Assembly: GCA_944470555.2 (NCBI GenBank)
Contig: OX104134.1
Location: 73,402,678-73,466,677 of the forward strand
Origin: Heterobilharzia americana
Lineage: Eukaryota > Platyhelminthes > Trematoda > Strigeidida > Schistosomatidae
Direction of reading: 5' to 3'
DNA length: 64,000 nucleotides
The translations under genes and the position numbers were made by a program. Below the pieces are notes generated by a model that saw nothing but the letters and a program-made list of their open reading frames with translations, searched no databases and was not told the origin of the DNA. This document shows, in pieces, positions 46,845 to 57,479 of this stretch; positions within the stretch are counted from its first letter, which is position 1; every line of letters begins with the position of its first letter.

Positions 46845-48455
46845 AGTTTAAACTTACATTTGACGATCCAGTGGAATGAGCGGCTCATAAGGGAGGGTTC
46901 CACAGGGGGTTCATGGGTGGGTTCATCGGAGTGTAACCTCTGGTTACCAGGCTCCTCGCAACATGTGCCTTAACAGAAACTTCGGAGCAGCCATAACCTC
47001 GCGATTTGTATGAAGTTTCCGATCAACATAGGAGGCTATTAGCAGAACTATGGCCCTCAACTGGCGCCCCCTTCATCATTCATCTCACAGAAATAAGCGG
47101 CAAAAGTGGAAAACTGACTAACTATATGCATATGGAAAGCAGTTCATCACAAAAGATAAAGAATGAAATTTTAACATGTTCCCAACCAGCGCGCTTCAGA
47201 TAGCCTGCCCATGCACACCCATCCTATATATGCAACTAAATTTCTCCTTCCGCAATACCCGTGGTTATGATTGCCGCTGAAGAATTTGTCTGTCTCACTG
47301 ACGAGGAGAATAACTGTTCGATCTAAGACATCCCGCTAACTTTTCTCAAAAATGCTATCAAAAACACACAGCGAATCAGTTTGATTTGTGCGATCAAGTT
47401 TGGAGTGCATAAATTTCACATATCAATGATGCGCACATATCCGTACGAGTTCCCGAATAATTCTCCAAGACCGATGAACGGTGTACGGCAAGGCTGACAG
47501 CACAGGCGATATATCTTTTACGTCTTTATGTAGAATGTTTGACTTTCAGGCCTGTCATTATGGAGTTGGCTAACTTGCATGCGGAGAAGCGGGAAAACCA
47601 GCGAGCGTTTACGCCTTATGAAACCGCCTGATGTGACCTATTTAATGGAGGCAATAATAATCGCCTTTCTGCAGACGACATGTGTGGTGTATTATGGAAT
47701 TTTCAGCGCGTAATATTTCCACGAATGCGTTCCTGTGCATATGTTTAAAAGAAGTAGTGGTCGCAGTGTCAGTAATAACGGCTTTAAATGCACCAACGTA
47801 AAATGGGTGTCCAGTATTACGCTAGCGTCAGGTCAAGCCCTGCGTATGAATGCAAAAGTGAGTTTGATTAAGGCGGTGGTGGTTCATTCAGTAGGAACAA
47901 AAATCTTGAGTTCGGTGTAGGTATCCCAGGAATTGTAGTGTGCTGTATTTCTGTAAATTTACATGTCTATCTCAATCTGTCACAAATTTTTTTCTTCCCC
48001 TGGTTCTTGACTTGAGAAACGACAATTTGAAAACACTTAAGAAAGGTATAAGAGTATATGATAAATTTAGAGGACCTATTTAAAAAAGTAAAACAGATAT
48101 AAAGTGAAGAATTGAGATAAATATCAGCAGCCCAGGAGTAAGCATTCCTCTTCGTCTTAACTACGACACTTACCCCTGGAGACTGAGGTCCGATCTACCC
48201 TATCTGTGATTCGTAACGCTAGAAAATGAATAATCTGGACACTTCAAAATGTCGCAAATTGGCATCAACAGGTAACGGAAGCTGGTGCAGAACTGAAGAT
48301 GGGCGAAATTACAGAAAGCTAGGTAACTTTGAATGCAATCAGTAAACGGCTGACTCAAAGCTCCACGTGTCTTCAGGATATACGCAGAAGAACCGAAAAG
48401 GTAACGTAATGACTCATAATTCCAACAAATTTCAAGAACCTACCCTCGGCCATGG
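46845..48455. other. No gene recognised
   Basis: Open frames at 47006-47203 and 47735-47920 lack splice sites or motifs. The stretch 46890-46960 is G-rich on the plus strand with repeated GGTT/GGGTTCAT text. Confidence 0.35.
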
Positions 48456-48458
48456 CAC

Positions 48459-48800
48459 TGTAGCGTCACACACTCCCCAAAATCAATAGCCTAGGGTTTG
48501 ACGACTTCGACACTGATGCTGACCTCGATAGTTTAACTGGACTCGCTGAGCTGAAGGCACCCGGTCAAGCATCCTCGCCATTTGGCACGCTGTCGTGTTG
48601 CGTTGCACTGCTCGTATTCGACCCTCTAGCCAGTCAGTCGGAACGCATCGGTATCTTGGCACAACCATCCAAATATACTATTCCATCCGACTACGCTATC
48701 GTGTTCTTCCTTGGTCTCGTATTCGTGGGTATATAACAAGTTCGAATAATTAGTGATTGGTCTTTGCGTCTGTCAAGTTCGCACCAGGACAATTCCTAAA
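48459..48800 (+). repeat. 5' LTR of the outer Gypsy element
   Basis: Starts TGTAGCGTCACACACTCCCC and ends GGACAATTCCTAAA. A TATATAA box lies at about 48730-48736. The internal sequence that follows (TTGGTGGGCCCGACG) is in the position of the primer-binding site. The same LTR recurs at 59904-60231 and 63657-63986. It ends in TAAA and not the usual CA. Confidence 0.9.
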
Positions 48801-48929
48801 TTGGTGGGCCCGACGTAATCACATATCCCGACCAATAACAAATATTGAATTGGTGAGCCTGTTCCACTTCATATTTGTTTACTGTTTTCATTTCGATAAC
48901 ATTTAATTAACCATTTACTGTACTTTCTC

Positions 48930-49660
48930 ATGTCCGACCACACTCCCAAGCTTATTCGTATTAAGCCGACTACGAACATGATCCAACTCGTGCCATATTG
49001 GCCAGACAGTGAAGAAACGTGGTTTCTGTATGCCAAGGCCGATTTTCGAGAACAGGGCGTCTCAGATCCTCATTCTCGATTTCTTGCTGTCATACGGTCA
49101 CCACTGCGAGAATTAAACAGGTATGTTACAGCACATATGTCTAATCCTGAAGTAAGTGATCCTTATGCACTTCTTAAGGCTGCACTCTTGAAGAAAAGCG
49201 ATGTGACATCGCCAGCGTTTAGACAAATTACTTCGTAACATCGAGCTAGGCAGCCACTGAGCTACTGAAGTCCATGCACGCATGCGTGAAGTGATCGGTG
49301 CAGGAACATGCGACGATACCTTTTCCGAGAACTATTTCTCTCGAAACTACCGCAACCGGTGCGAACCGTGTTAGTGACACCGCAGTCAGTCCAACTCGAT
49401 GGCCTGGCAGCCTCGGCAGATAAAATACTAGAGATTTCTGGCAGACCCGTCTCCAACGTATATTCTGTCTGCGGCAAACCAGAAAGCCAGGATTCATAGG
49501 TGACAAAGCTGTGCAACTCCGTTAAACAGTTGCTACGATCTCGAAGTCCCAGTTCACGTAGCACTTCACAGAAACGCACCTTGGCGCATGGCAGCAAATC
49601 GCGTGGTAGCCCCAAAACCAAACCTAACAGGATGGAAAACCCTGAATGGTGCTGGCACCA
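48930..49660 (+). pseudogene. Gag of the outer Gypsy element (broken)
   Basis: 48930-49238 starts with ATG and reads MSDHTPKLIRIKPTTN, then VPYW-PDSEETWFLYAKADF, the entry to a Gypsy capsid domain, and NPEVSDPYALLKAALLKKSD. After a frameshift come FLSKLPQPVRTVLVTP and LDGLAASADKILEIS (49310-49440), the end of the capsid fold, then VKQLLRSRSPSSRSTSQKRT and a WCWHHPC relic that ends the Gag tail. A Cys-His zinc knuckle is not complete, and the protease that should follow appears to be deleted: the next readable text is already the RT linker. Confidence 0.75.
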
Positions 49661-50775
49661 CCCATGTAGGTCCGAGTTTAGCCATCGTTAGAACCAGACA
49701 ATCAGGCGATGCGTCCTACCAAGCAGTTTTGGAGAAATATCCAGAGTTGCGACGACCGAAGCACACTCTTCCGTGCATAACCAGCAATATTATGCATCAC
49801 GTCACAACCACAGGCCCACCTGTGGCATCCAAAGCGCGCCGTCTGGCCCCCGATAAGCTCAAAATGGCGAAAAGCGAATTCGACCACATGCTCGAACTGG
49901 GCATTATTAAACCGTCAAACAGCCCTTGGCATCGCAATTGCACATGGTTCCCAAAAAGGATAGCAACGACTGGCGTCCAACCGGTGAGTACCGAAGGCTT
50001 AACGCCAAAACAACTCCAGACTGCTACCCGATACCTCACGTTTACGATTTGACTGCAACCTTATGCGGAATGAACATTTTCTCCAAAATCCACTTGGTCA
50101 GAGCGTACAACCAGATACCTATGGCAGCAGAAGATATCGTGAAAACGGCCATTATTACTCCTTTTGGCCTGTTTGAATTCCTGCGCATGCCATTTGGTCT
50201 TCGGAACGCAGCACAAACATTCCAACGCTTTATGGATGATGTCTTCCGTGGTCTGAATTTTGTTCACGTCTACGTCGATGATTGTCTAATTGCGAGTCCA
50301 GGTAAGGAAACTCACCTCAAACATTTGGACCTCGCATTCGAAAGACTTAAGAAACACGGCATCACAGTCAACTTACAGAAGTGTGAAATGGGAGTTGAAT
50401 CATTCAGCTTCCTTGGGCATACCATTGATAACAAGGGTATACGCCCATTGAGAGATAAGGTGGCGGCTATCACAAACTATCCAGAGCCAACCACCGTGAA
50501 ACATCTTCGCACTTTCAATGGCCTGGTAAGTTATTACCGAAGGTTCATCCCCAACTGTGCCTCTGTCATGAGACCACTAACAGATCAACTTCGAGGGACT
50601 ACGAAGTCCGTGACTCTAGACAACGTGGTTAGACTTGCCCTCTCCAAAGTCAAGGAAGCCAGTTCAAACGCAACTATGCTTATGCAACACGACCCCAATG
50701 CTCCTTTAAGTATTGCTTTTGATGCATCTGATTCAGAAATTGGAGCAGTTTTGCAACAATTGTCTGACAACCAAG
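49588..50775 (+). pseudogene. Reverse transcriptase of the outer Gypsy element
   Basis: 49700-49920 carries the linker VLEKYPELRRP and [21 protein letters not shown] missing G in a GG/GCA context shifts the frame, after which 49926-50775 is open: [40 protein letters not shown] (motif A, the usual Asp of SKIDL changed to His), [20 protein letters not shown], and [13 protein letters not shown] with the catalytic YVDD at 50271-50282. The connection and RNase H start ([17 protein letters not shown]) follow, and the frame is then cut by an insertion after SDNQ. Inactive because of the motif A change, the shift and the insertion. Confidence 0.9.
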
Positions 50776-51702
50776 TAAGTTTAACAGTCAGTGCAAACTC
50801 ACCCAGACGTATCGTGGTCGATCTACTCCTGCGTATTTTTGTGCTCCTGTAACAAATTTCGCCTGCTGCTCGCTTTTTTCATTCACTTTTCAGATTTACC
50901 TAACCAGTCCTGCATTCAAATTGAATCCTACAAATCGCATCCGTCAGTGGGAAATATTGCCATCAAAACGTTATGACCAACGCGTACACTCAAGGTCATG
51001 GCCGTGATGCGGCCTCACCTTCAAGAATATTGGATGATTCAAACGATGACCGGATAATCTTCAAATTCGAACTGGGCCTGCTTCAACACACCTATATGCC
51101 ATAAACCACAGCATCTAATGTATAGGATAACATCGTACATAATAGTCATCTCTCATCACCAAAGCGATCAAACCTGTTAACTGGTTTGTATTCATGTAAC
51201 CTTTGTTGTATGAAATATATTGTTATTAACCAGTGGCAACCGTTAGCCTTTCTCTCGAGGCGGCTGCATGACGTGGGAATAAACAGTACATTTTGTAGGT
51301 GTTGTGATACTTCAGTCTTGCATAAAACATTGTTATCGGTCCGAACATTTTAACGTGTCATTCCCACATTATTTATACTTTATGACCAATAGTCTATTTC
51401 TGCTCCCATTGTAATGTAATTTGCTGATTGGTTAACTTTTACTCCTACTATGCGAATTTCTCCAATTGCGGATAAGGCCATTTTTCATGTGTATACTTAT
51501 TCACGTGTTTTGGAATGATTCATTGTTATTATATTCTCGGAGTAATACGCTCTCCATCTGCCAGCTTCGGTCTTCTCTCTATTCGTCCCGGGGTTCCAGC
51601 CAGTGTCTTTTGCGTACCAAGATAGCTGTCAGCCAAGCGCGCGTGTTATATTCGTTTCGGAATATATACATATACCATTAGCGCCTTGAACCCATAACAG
51701 TA
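50776..51702 (+). other. Foreign insertion splitting RNase H
   Basis: Coding similarity stops after ...LSDNQ and resumes at RELLAIYCSVRHFRH (from 51703). About 15-20 codons of the host element are missing as well. The inserted 0.93 kb has no open frame. Its right part (about 51270-51698) has LTR-like character (GTGGGAATAAACAG, TTGACCAAT-like text, a TATATACATATA box, an end in CATAACA), so a solo LTR of a third family is my best guess. It starts GTAAGT and ends CAG but cannot be a functional intron. Confidence 0.55.
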
Positions 51703-53271
51703 GGGAACTCCTAGCTATATACTGTTCTGTACGCCACTTTCGACATTCGGTGGAAGATCATGATTTCATTATTTTCACAGACCACAAACCGTTAATCTTC
51801 TCCCTCGGCTCGGCGTCTGACAAATACTCCTCGCGTGTCTCACGACGACTGGATTACATTTCCCAGTTCACGTCAGACATCCGCCACATTTCTGGAGCAA
51901 ATAACTCCGTAGCCGATGCACTATCACGGATAGCTTCGATAAATCATATCGAGGGAGTTGATCTCGTTGAACCAGCCAGGCGTCAAAAGGAAGACCTTGA
52001 GCTGCATCATGAGTTGTCGTCCACAGCTCTCAAGCTGCGACTTTGTCCGGTTGGATCAGACAAGCATACAATTTCGTGCGATGTCTCCGCTAGTCAACCG
52101 CACCCAGTAGTCCTGAAGAGTTGCCGACGCGACGTCTTTAATTGTTGCAAAAACTGTCCCATTCAGGTATGCGAGTCACCATTAGGCCTATTGCACAACT
52201 TTTTTGCTGGCTTGGGATGAACGGAGACCCAAAGGTGTGGGCCCAGTCGTGCTTAACTTGTCAGAAGTACAAAGTCACACGACACACGAAAAGCCCTTTA
52301 GGCTCATTTCTAGCCCCAGACATGCGTTTCGACCACGTTCATACACACACTGTAGGACCCCTACCAGAATCTAATGGATGCACCTACCTTTTCACTTGTG
52401 TTGATCGTTTCACACGATGGCCGGAAGCAGTACCTATTAGGATATTGCTGCTGAAACAGTCGCTCGTGTTTTCATAGAAAGATGGATCGCGAACTTCGGA
52501 TGTCCATCTTACGTCACGACCGACCGTGGGCGCCAATTTCAGTGTTGATTATTTCACGCTCTAACGGCACTTTTAGGTTGCACCCGGTTCCGAACGACAG
52601 ACTACCATCCACAAGCAAATGGCATGGTAGAGCGTTTTCATCGACAGTTGAAAGCTTCCCCTTCAGCTGCAAACATTCCTCAGTGGACCGAGGCTCTGCC
52701 TCTAGTCCTACTAGGTATTCGTAACGCCTTGAAAGTTGATGCTGGATGTACTCCTGCAGAACTCGTCTATGGGACCACTCTTTGCCTACCAGGTGAGTCT
52801 GTTTCTCCTTCAACTTTCAAACATGTTTCCGACAGGGCATCGTACGTGACTAGGCTTACAAACGCAATGCGTTCAGTTAGGCCTTCTCTGGTTAGACCTC
52901 AAACGACTGATGTCTTCGTTCACCCCAGTTTACAAAAGACGTCACGCGTGTTTATTCGCCACGACGCCGTTCGTCGACCACTTGAACCATCCTGCGACGG
53001 GCCTTTCAAAGTGATCAAGAGACACGAGAAATTCTACATAATTGAGCGAGATGGACGTGAAGATACTGTTAGTATCGACCGTTTGAAACCAGCTTATTTC
53101 GACTGCAACCCCATTATAAGCGACGTTTCAGCTGGTTATAGCCTACCGACGGATAGCCCAATTATCGAGATTCTTGACGATGTGCCTGGTAATGCACAGT
53201 TGCAACAACGGTCGGCGCAACAGAAAACGCGATCAGGTCAAACCGACAGGTTCCCGGAGTGTTTAAAGTAG
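51703..53271 (+). pseudogene. RNase H end and integrase of the outer Gypsy element
   Basis: 51750-51960: EDHDFIIFTDHKPLIFSLGS and ISGANNSVADALSRI, the RNase H end. 52142-52430: LSHSGMRV, a WAQSCLTCQKYKV zinc-binding tail and VHTHTVGPLPESNG, where the first catalytic Asp of integrase (normally D-I-V-G-P) is His. Then [11 protein letters not shown] (second Asp kept) up to an in-frame TGA, and HPQANGMVERFHRQLKASP (Glu kept) from 52600. 52624-53271 is open and ends with a GPF-type domain (CDGPFKVIKRHEKFYIIERD) and TRSGQTDRFPECLK. Inactive: one catalytic residue lost, one stop, two frameshifts. Confidence 0.9.
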
Positions 53272-53329
53272 TATTCGACTTATTGGTGTGAAGTGAGATG
53301 CGCCAACCATTTTTAAATGAATAAGTAAA

Positions 53330-54918
53330 TGTTTTATTCTAAAATTAAGAAGTTTTAACACGAGAGAAGCCAGTTAACAGGCTTCATCACGTTGATACAT
53401 CTCAAAATGTCTGCAAGACTTAAGCCCTGAGTGGTACTGATGGAATGTCATTAAACTCAATTAAAAACTGCCGAAGGTCCTGCTACTTATGAAACGAACA
53501 AGGAAATATTACTTTACAGCGTACATAGAATGTTAAAGTTTAGATAATGGTAAATAGTGTCTTCATTTAACAGGTTTAACTTGAGGGATGCCAGTTAACA
53601 AGCACTGTCAAATTCATAACTTTTGAAAGTATGTGGTATCAAGTAATTTACATATCAAGTCATTAGTGTGCATAATCTTATTGAACGTTGCTGAAATCCA
53701 TGAGACGGATATGGATTGCCATCTCCCATCACATAGATAGGTTCCATTATCAATATCAATAGCGCGCAGTGTTCAAAGCTTGCGTTGTAGCCAACCGACG
53801 TTGTTAGTCCATTCGCATAGTTTGCCGATTAGCAATATAGTAGTTTATTACTTAGAACGGTCTTCAGTTTTTAGCTTCGCTAACCACAAAGGACCCATCT
53901 ATACAATCTAGAGTATCAATAAAGTATCCACAGTTATATAACCAACGTGTATGGCTATATCAATGCATATCCAGGACACGATGTTACTCTTAAAGGTAAT
54001 ATAGATTAATTCTGTTGGGAATACTTGTTGTATTGGATGAAAATAGATGTTGAAACAGTCAATAGTCTATAGACTTCGAGTATCTTTTGTATTAGCATAG
54101 GCAGCATCATTCGAGAATATGAGTCCTTTAGTGAAGCAACTACATCATCTATCTTCCTCTGTGTAAAGGAAACTTACAGCGAGTGGTGTGGTGGAATGAG
54201 CACTTTTATGTTTAGTACACTATCTTCGTGCGTGAAGCAGCTTGCATAATGTTTACTAAACAGCTGACAGATCTTGCTTGGGTCATCATAAAGAATGTCT
54301 CTATCAATGATCAGACTACTAGCGGTTGTGAGTTAGAGTTGAGAGCAGCTGATTCGGCAGCGTCATCATTTGAACGGCAAGAGGCGCTAATAATTTTTGA
54401 AGCCCGCGAAAATTTGAGTTTTCAGAATGAGTCCTGGGTATGGGCGTCTGCGGAAATGAGCCAAGTAAATCTGTGGTTTCACTTCTGTATGGGAAGGGGT
54501 AGGGTGTAATATGTTGGGAAGCCAGTATCACGGGCTGCATCTGAACAGCAGGTCTCCAATTAGGAGGTGATATCGTTGTGCTGGGGAGAGCATACATTGG
54601 ATTTGAATGTTGTGTAAATGGGTGTAAGGAGAAAAACCTATCGTTTCTCCTGTAGCCCTTGTCTTCGTGACCATGGGAGGCATTTGTGTTCTGAACATTC
54701 TTACGCATGTTCCCTTTCTTTTACCACCTTGGTGTATGAATCCTACCTTTCTGTTGATCAGTGAGGGTGCCATAGTGCTTGGTGTCATATCGAAGGACGT
54801 CGTGAATGTGTCTGCGTAAGAAAACGGGGTCACTCTTCGAATGGCGTTATAACTATTAGGTTTAACAGTTTGAATGTAATTACTTCGGGGCTGGCTGAAA
54901 CGTTTCTGTGCCATTGGC
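53330..54918 (-). pseudogene. Antisense host-like gene fragment inside the outer Gypsy element
   Basis: Read on the minus strand, a pyrimidine-rich tract ending CAACAAG (54919-54925) acts as an acceptor for a frame reading PMAQKRFSQPRSNYIQTVKP and DMTPSTMAPSLINRK. A GTAGGA donor and a GTTCAG acceptor would remove 56 bases (54691-54746) and continue in phase NTNASHGHEDKGYRRNDRFF, ALPSTTISPPNWRPAVQMQP, ending LLSTLTHNR at 54319. An AATAAA (minus strand) follows at 53333-53338. Pro/Ser/Asn/Gln-rich composition, a terminal-exon-like structure and the absence of any retroelement motif suggest captured or pre-existing host sequence. The gene is not recognised. The alternative is a single frameshift near 54705 in an unspliced frame. 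Confidence 0.5.
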
Positions 54919-55058
54919 CTTGTTGACGAAACGAGAAAAGCGGAGTTGGAAACAGTTAAAAATTTCAACATGTCTTTCGGGGCATCACTTTCTTATTTGC
55001 TGGCAATGCTATAAATCCTCCCACATTTTGCCTTTATATGTCATTTTTTCGCTACTAC

Positions 55059-55371
55059 TGAAGTGGGCGTTGCTGGTAATAACGGATATAAGAAGTATAT
55101 ATGGAGAGGATGGCAAAAATTATAGGGAATTACTGGCAATGGGTAAGGTTTCTGTCAAGAGCAACACAGGGGATAACACAGGCGTATTACAGTGGACGCT
55201 GCTGATAAGAGTGTATGAAGAGCCGGTCAAGAGCAAATCAAGACAGGAACAGAGAGGAGACGAAGACATTTGCAAATGGCTGCGTTAGTGCAAGCAGTAC
55301 CATATGTAACCACTACCATTCCGATTGTTCGTAATAAACATTCTCCCGTCGAGTTGTCTTCTGTTTCTTCA
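55059..55371 (+). repeat. 5' LTR of the inner Gypsy element
   Basis: Contains a TATATAT box (about 55096-55102) and an AATAAA poly(A) signal (55333-55338). An ATG at 55276-55278 opens a frame (MAALVQAVPYVTTTIPIV) that runs out of the LTR into the internal region, so Gag or a leader may start in the LTR. Compared with the 3' LTR, about 13 differences fall in the first 110 bases and only one in the remaining 200. Confidence 0.93.
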
Positions 55372-56094
55372 ATTGACGTCGCTGCCTTTGGATGTGATGA
55401 ATATCCCATGGCCTGCAGAGTTCGAGGATGGATACATCAGGGTCTCCTCAACAAGGACTTCGGAAGGTAGGGGCGCTGGCGGGAGTTCTGGATCCGGAGG
55501 CGAAGGTCGTGGTGCTGGGAACGCTGCTGTGGGGCAGAGCGAAAGCAGCATATGAAACATATGAAGCATATGGAGCGTGGTGACAGGAAGGAGACTTGGC
55601 GAAGAATGGTTCAGCGCCTGGAGGCGGAGTTCGACAGCTCGGCGGACAGGGGGCAGGCGACGCAGCAGTTCCGCAGCGCGAAGCTAGAAATAGATGAAGA
55701 TCCGCTGGTGTTGGCTGTGAAGTTGGCCAAACTACTTCGACGAGCGCTTCCCACGTTGGATGAGGATGCCTGACAACAGTTGCTGACCGCACAGTCCACT
55801 GAGAGTGTCACGAATGTCACTGCCCACCAGTTACGACTAGTCAATGCAGCCCGGCCCATGGACATTGGCGAAATGGCCAAGGTGACCAGACAGCTAATGG
55901 GTACAGCAGTAGCGACAGTGGAGTCACCAGAGGTAAATAACTGGCAAGAACAAATCAACAACCTTCAGAAAGAGATAGCAGCACTGCGAATGAGCGTCAA
56001 CAAACAGAGTAAATGCTTCGCATGAGGGAAACCGGGACACTGGCGAAGGAATTGTCCGGAGAGGCGGAAAAGAAAACGTTTTGAACGATATAAT
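55372..56094 (+). pseudogene. Gag of the inner Gypsy element (two stops)
   Basis: 55552-56094 is one frame interrupted twice by TGA. It reads DRKETWRRMVQRLEAEFDSS, FRSAKLEIDEDPLVLAVKLA and LLRRALPTLDEDA, stop (55771-55773, probably from CGA), then HQLRLVNAARPMDIGEMAKV, a coiled stretch NNWQEQINNLQKEIAALRMS, and CFA, stop, GKPGHWRRNC. The last is a CCHC zinc knuckle in which the second Cys codon TGC has become TGA (56023-56025). Upstream (55372-55550) the N-terminal part is shifted between two frames and contains a Gly/Ser/Arg-rich stretch. Gag is followed by the protease in the same frame without a gap. Confidence 0.85.
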
Positions 56095-57479
56095 ATGAGT
56101 TCTGTTTTTCCGACTAGACTAGATATCGTAGGAGCCATAGATCGAGGCGCGGTGTATGCTAGATTGCGAATAAATGGTCGGGATATCGTGTGTCTCATAG
56201 ATACAGGGGCGGCAGTCTCTCTAATAGATAAGAGGCAGTCTCACAACACAAGACCATGTGCGCTAACGGTCCATACGGTTGGGGGACATGCACTGGATAT
56301 TGCGGGCTTGTCAGATTGCGTTGTTGAGATCGGGAGCCAGAAAATTAGATTCCCATTTATTGTGACCGCGCGCCTACAACGCCCAATCCTAGGTGCCGAT
56401 TTTCTGAGAGAAGTGGGTGCAGTGATTAACACGAGAACAGGAATAGTGGCAACGAAGTACGGGTCGTTCAACACTCAGGAAAACAGCGAGGTAGCAGAGA
56501 TTGAAGTACCAAAAGCACCGTACCCAGAAACGCCAAACATCATGAAGGTGGTTAAGAAATACGACAGATTGTTCACAGGAGATGGAGACCCCTATGGTTA
56601 TTGTGACAAGGTTCAGCATGAAATCCCAGTGACCAGTCAGGTAACGACAACATTCATCACACGGCGAATACCATGTCACTTGGAACAAGAAGTTGGGCGC
56701 CAGGTTCAGGAAATGCTAGATGAAGGTATTATTGAAGAGGCTGACAGTCCATACAGTTCTCCAGTACTTTTAGTAAGAAAGTCAAATGGGAAATATAGAT
56801 TCTGCGTGGACTTCCGGGAGTTAAATAGCATAACGCAGCTGAAGCCATGTGCCATGCCGACGATAGCGGAGACACTGGATCGTTTGCAGAATGCGAAAGT
56901 ATTTACAGTTCTGGACCTCCGCTCGGGCTACTGGCAGCTACCAATAAAAGACAGTGATAAAGAGAAAACAGCATTTATTGTGGGCAAGAAGCAATACCAA
57001 TTCAAGCGAATGCCATTTGGTCTGGCAGGGGCGCCCTTTACATTTAGACGATTGATGATTTGTTGCTGAAGAATTTAGAGAACGTAGAGGTGTACGGCGA
57101 TGACCTGGTGGTGTACAGCCAGACGGAGGCAGAACACATAGAATACCTTGAAGCTGTTTTGAGACGTATCGATGAGTTTGGACTCCGCATCAATAAGACA
57201 AAATCTCAAGTAGCCAAGAGGAGTGTTACGTTGCTGGGACACAAAGTTGGAAACGGCGAAATAAAACCACTACCCGAGAAAATTCTGACAGTCAGAACTA
57301 TTCCAGTGCCGAATTCCAAGAGGAAACTGCGACAATTCTTGGGTAGAGCAGCATTCTACAGTCGGTTCCTCAAAAATTTCAATGAGATAGCAGCACCGTT
57401 ATATAAGCTACTGGGCAACCCCAAATTTGTGTGGACGGAGGAGGCACAAAAACATTTGATCACATCAAAGAACTCCTAA
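56095..57479 (+). pseudogene. Protease and reverse transcriptase of the inner Gypsy element
   Basis: 56095-57069 is in the Gag frame: an aspartic protease (CLIDTGAAVSLID, Asp-Thr-Gly at 56200-56208, and RPILGADFLREVG), then the RT with SPVLLVRKSNGKYRFCVDFR, KVFTVLDLRSGYWQLPI (motif A Asp intact) and KRMPFGLAGAPFTFRRLM. A small deletion near 57055 shifts the frame. 57060-57479 continues LLKNLENVEVYGDDLVVYSQ, with the catalytic pair as YGDD at 57093-57104 where the family normally has a hydrophobic residue before DD, then GHKVGNGEIKPLPEKI and the connection. It ends where one A is missing from an A run (about 57445). Confidence 0.92.

Noticed and set aside
50776..51702. An intron inside the outer pol gene (starts GTAAGT, ends CAG)
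   Set aside because: Joining the flanks would put TAG immediately after the upstream codon, and about 15-20 conserved RNase H codons are missing, so it is an insertion with deletion.
54228..54509. Plus-strand 93-codon frame
   Set aside because: It lies opposite the better minus-strand frame and has neither splice sites nor motifs.
54900..54920. GACGAAAC as the second half of a hammerhead core
   Set aside because: No CTGANGA upstream; the text is part of a pyrimidine-rich splice-acceptor region on the other strand.
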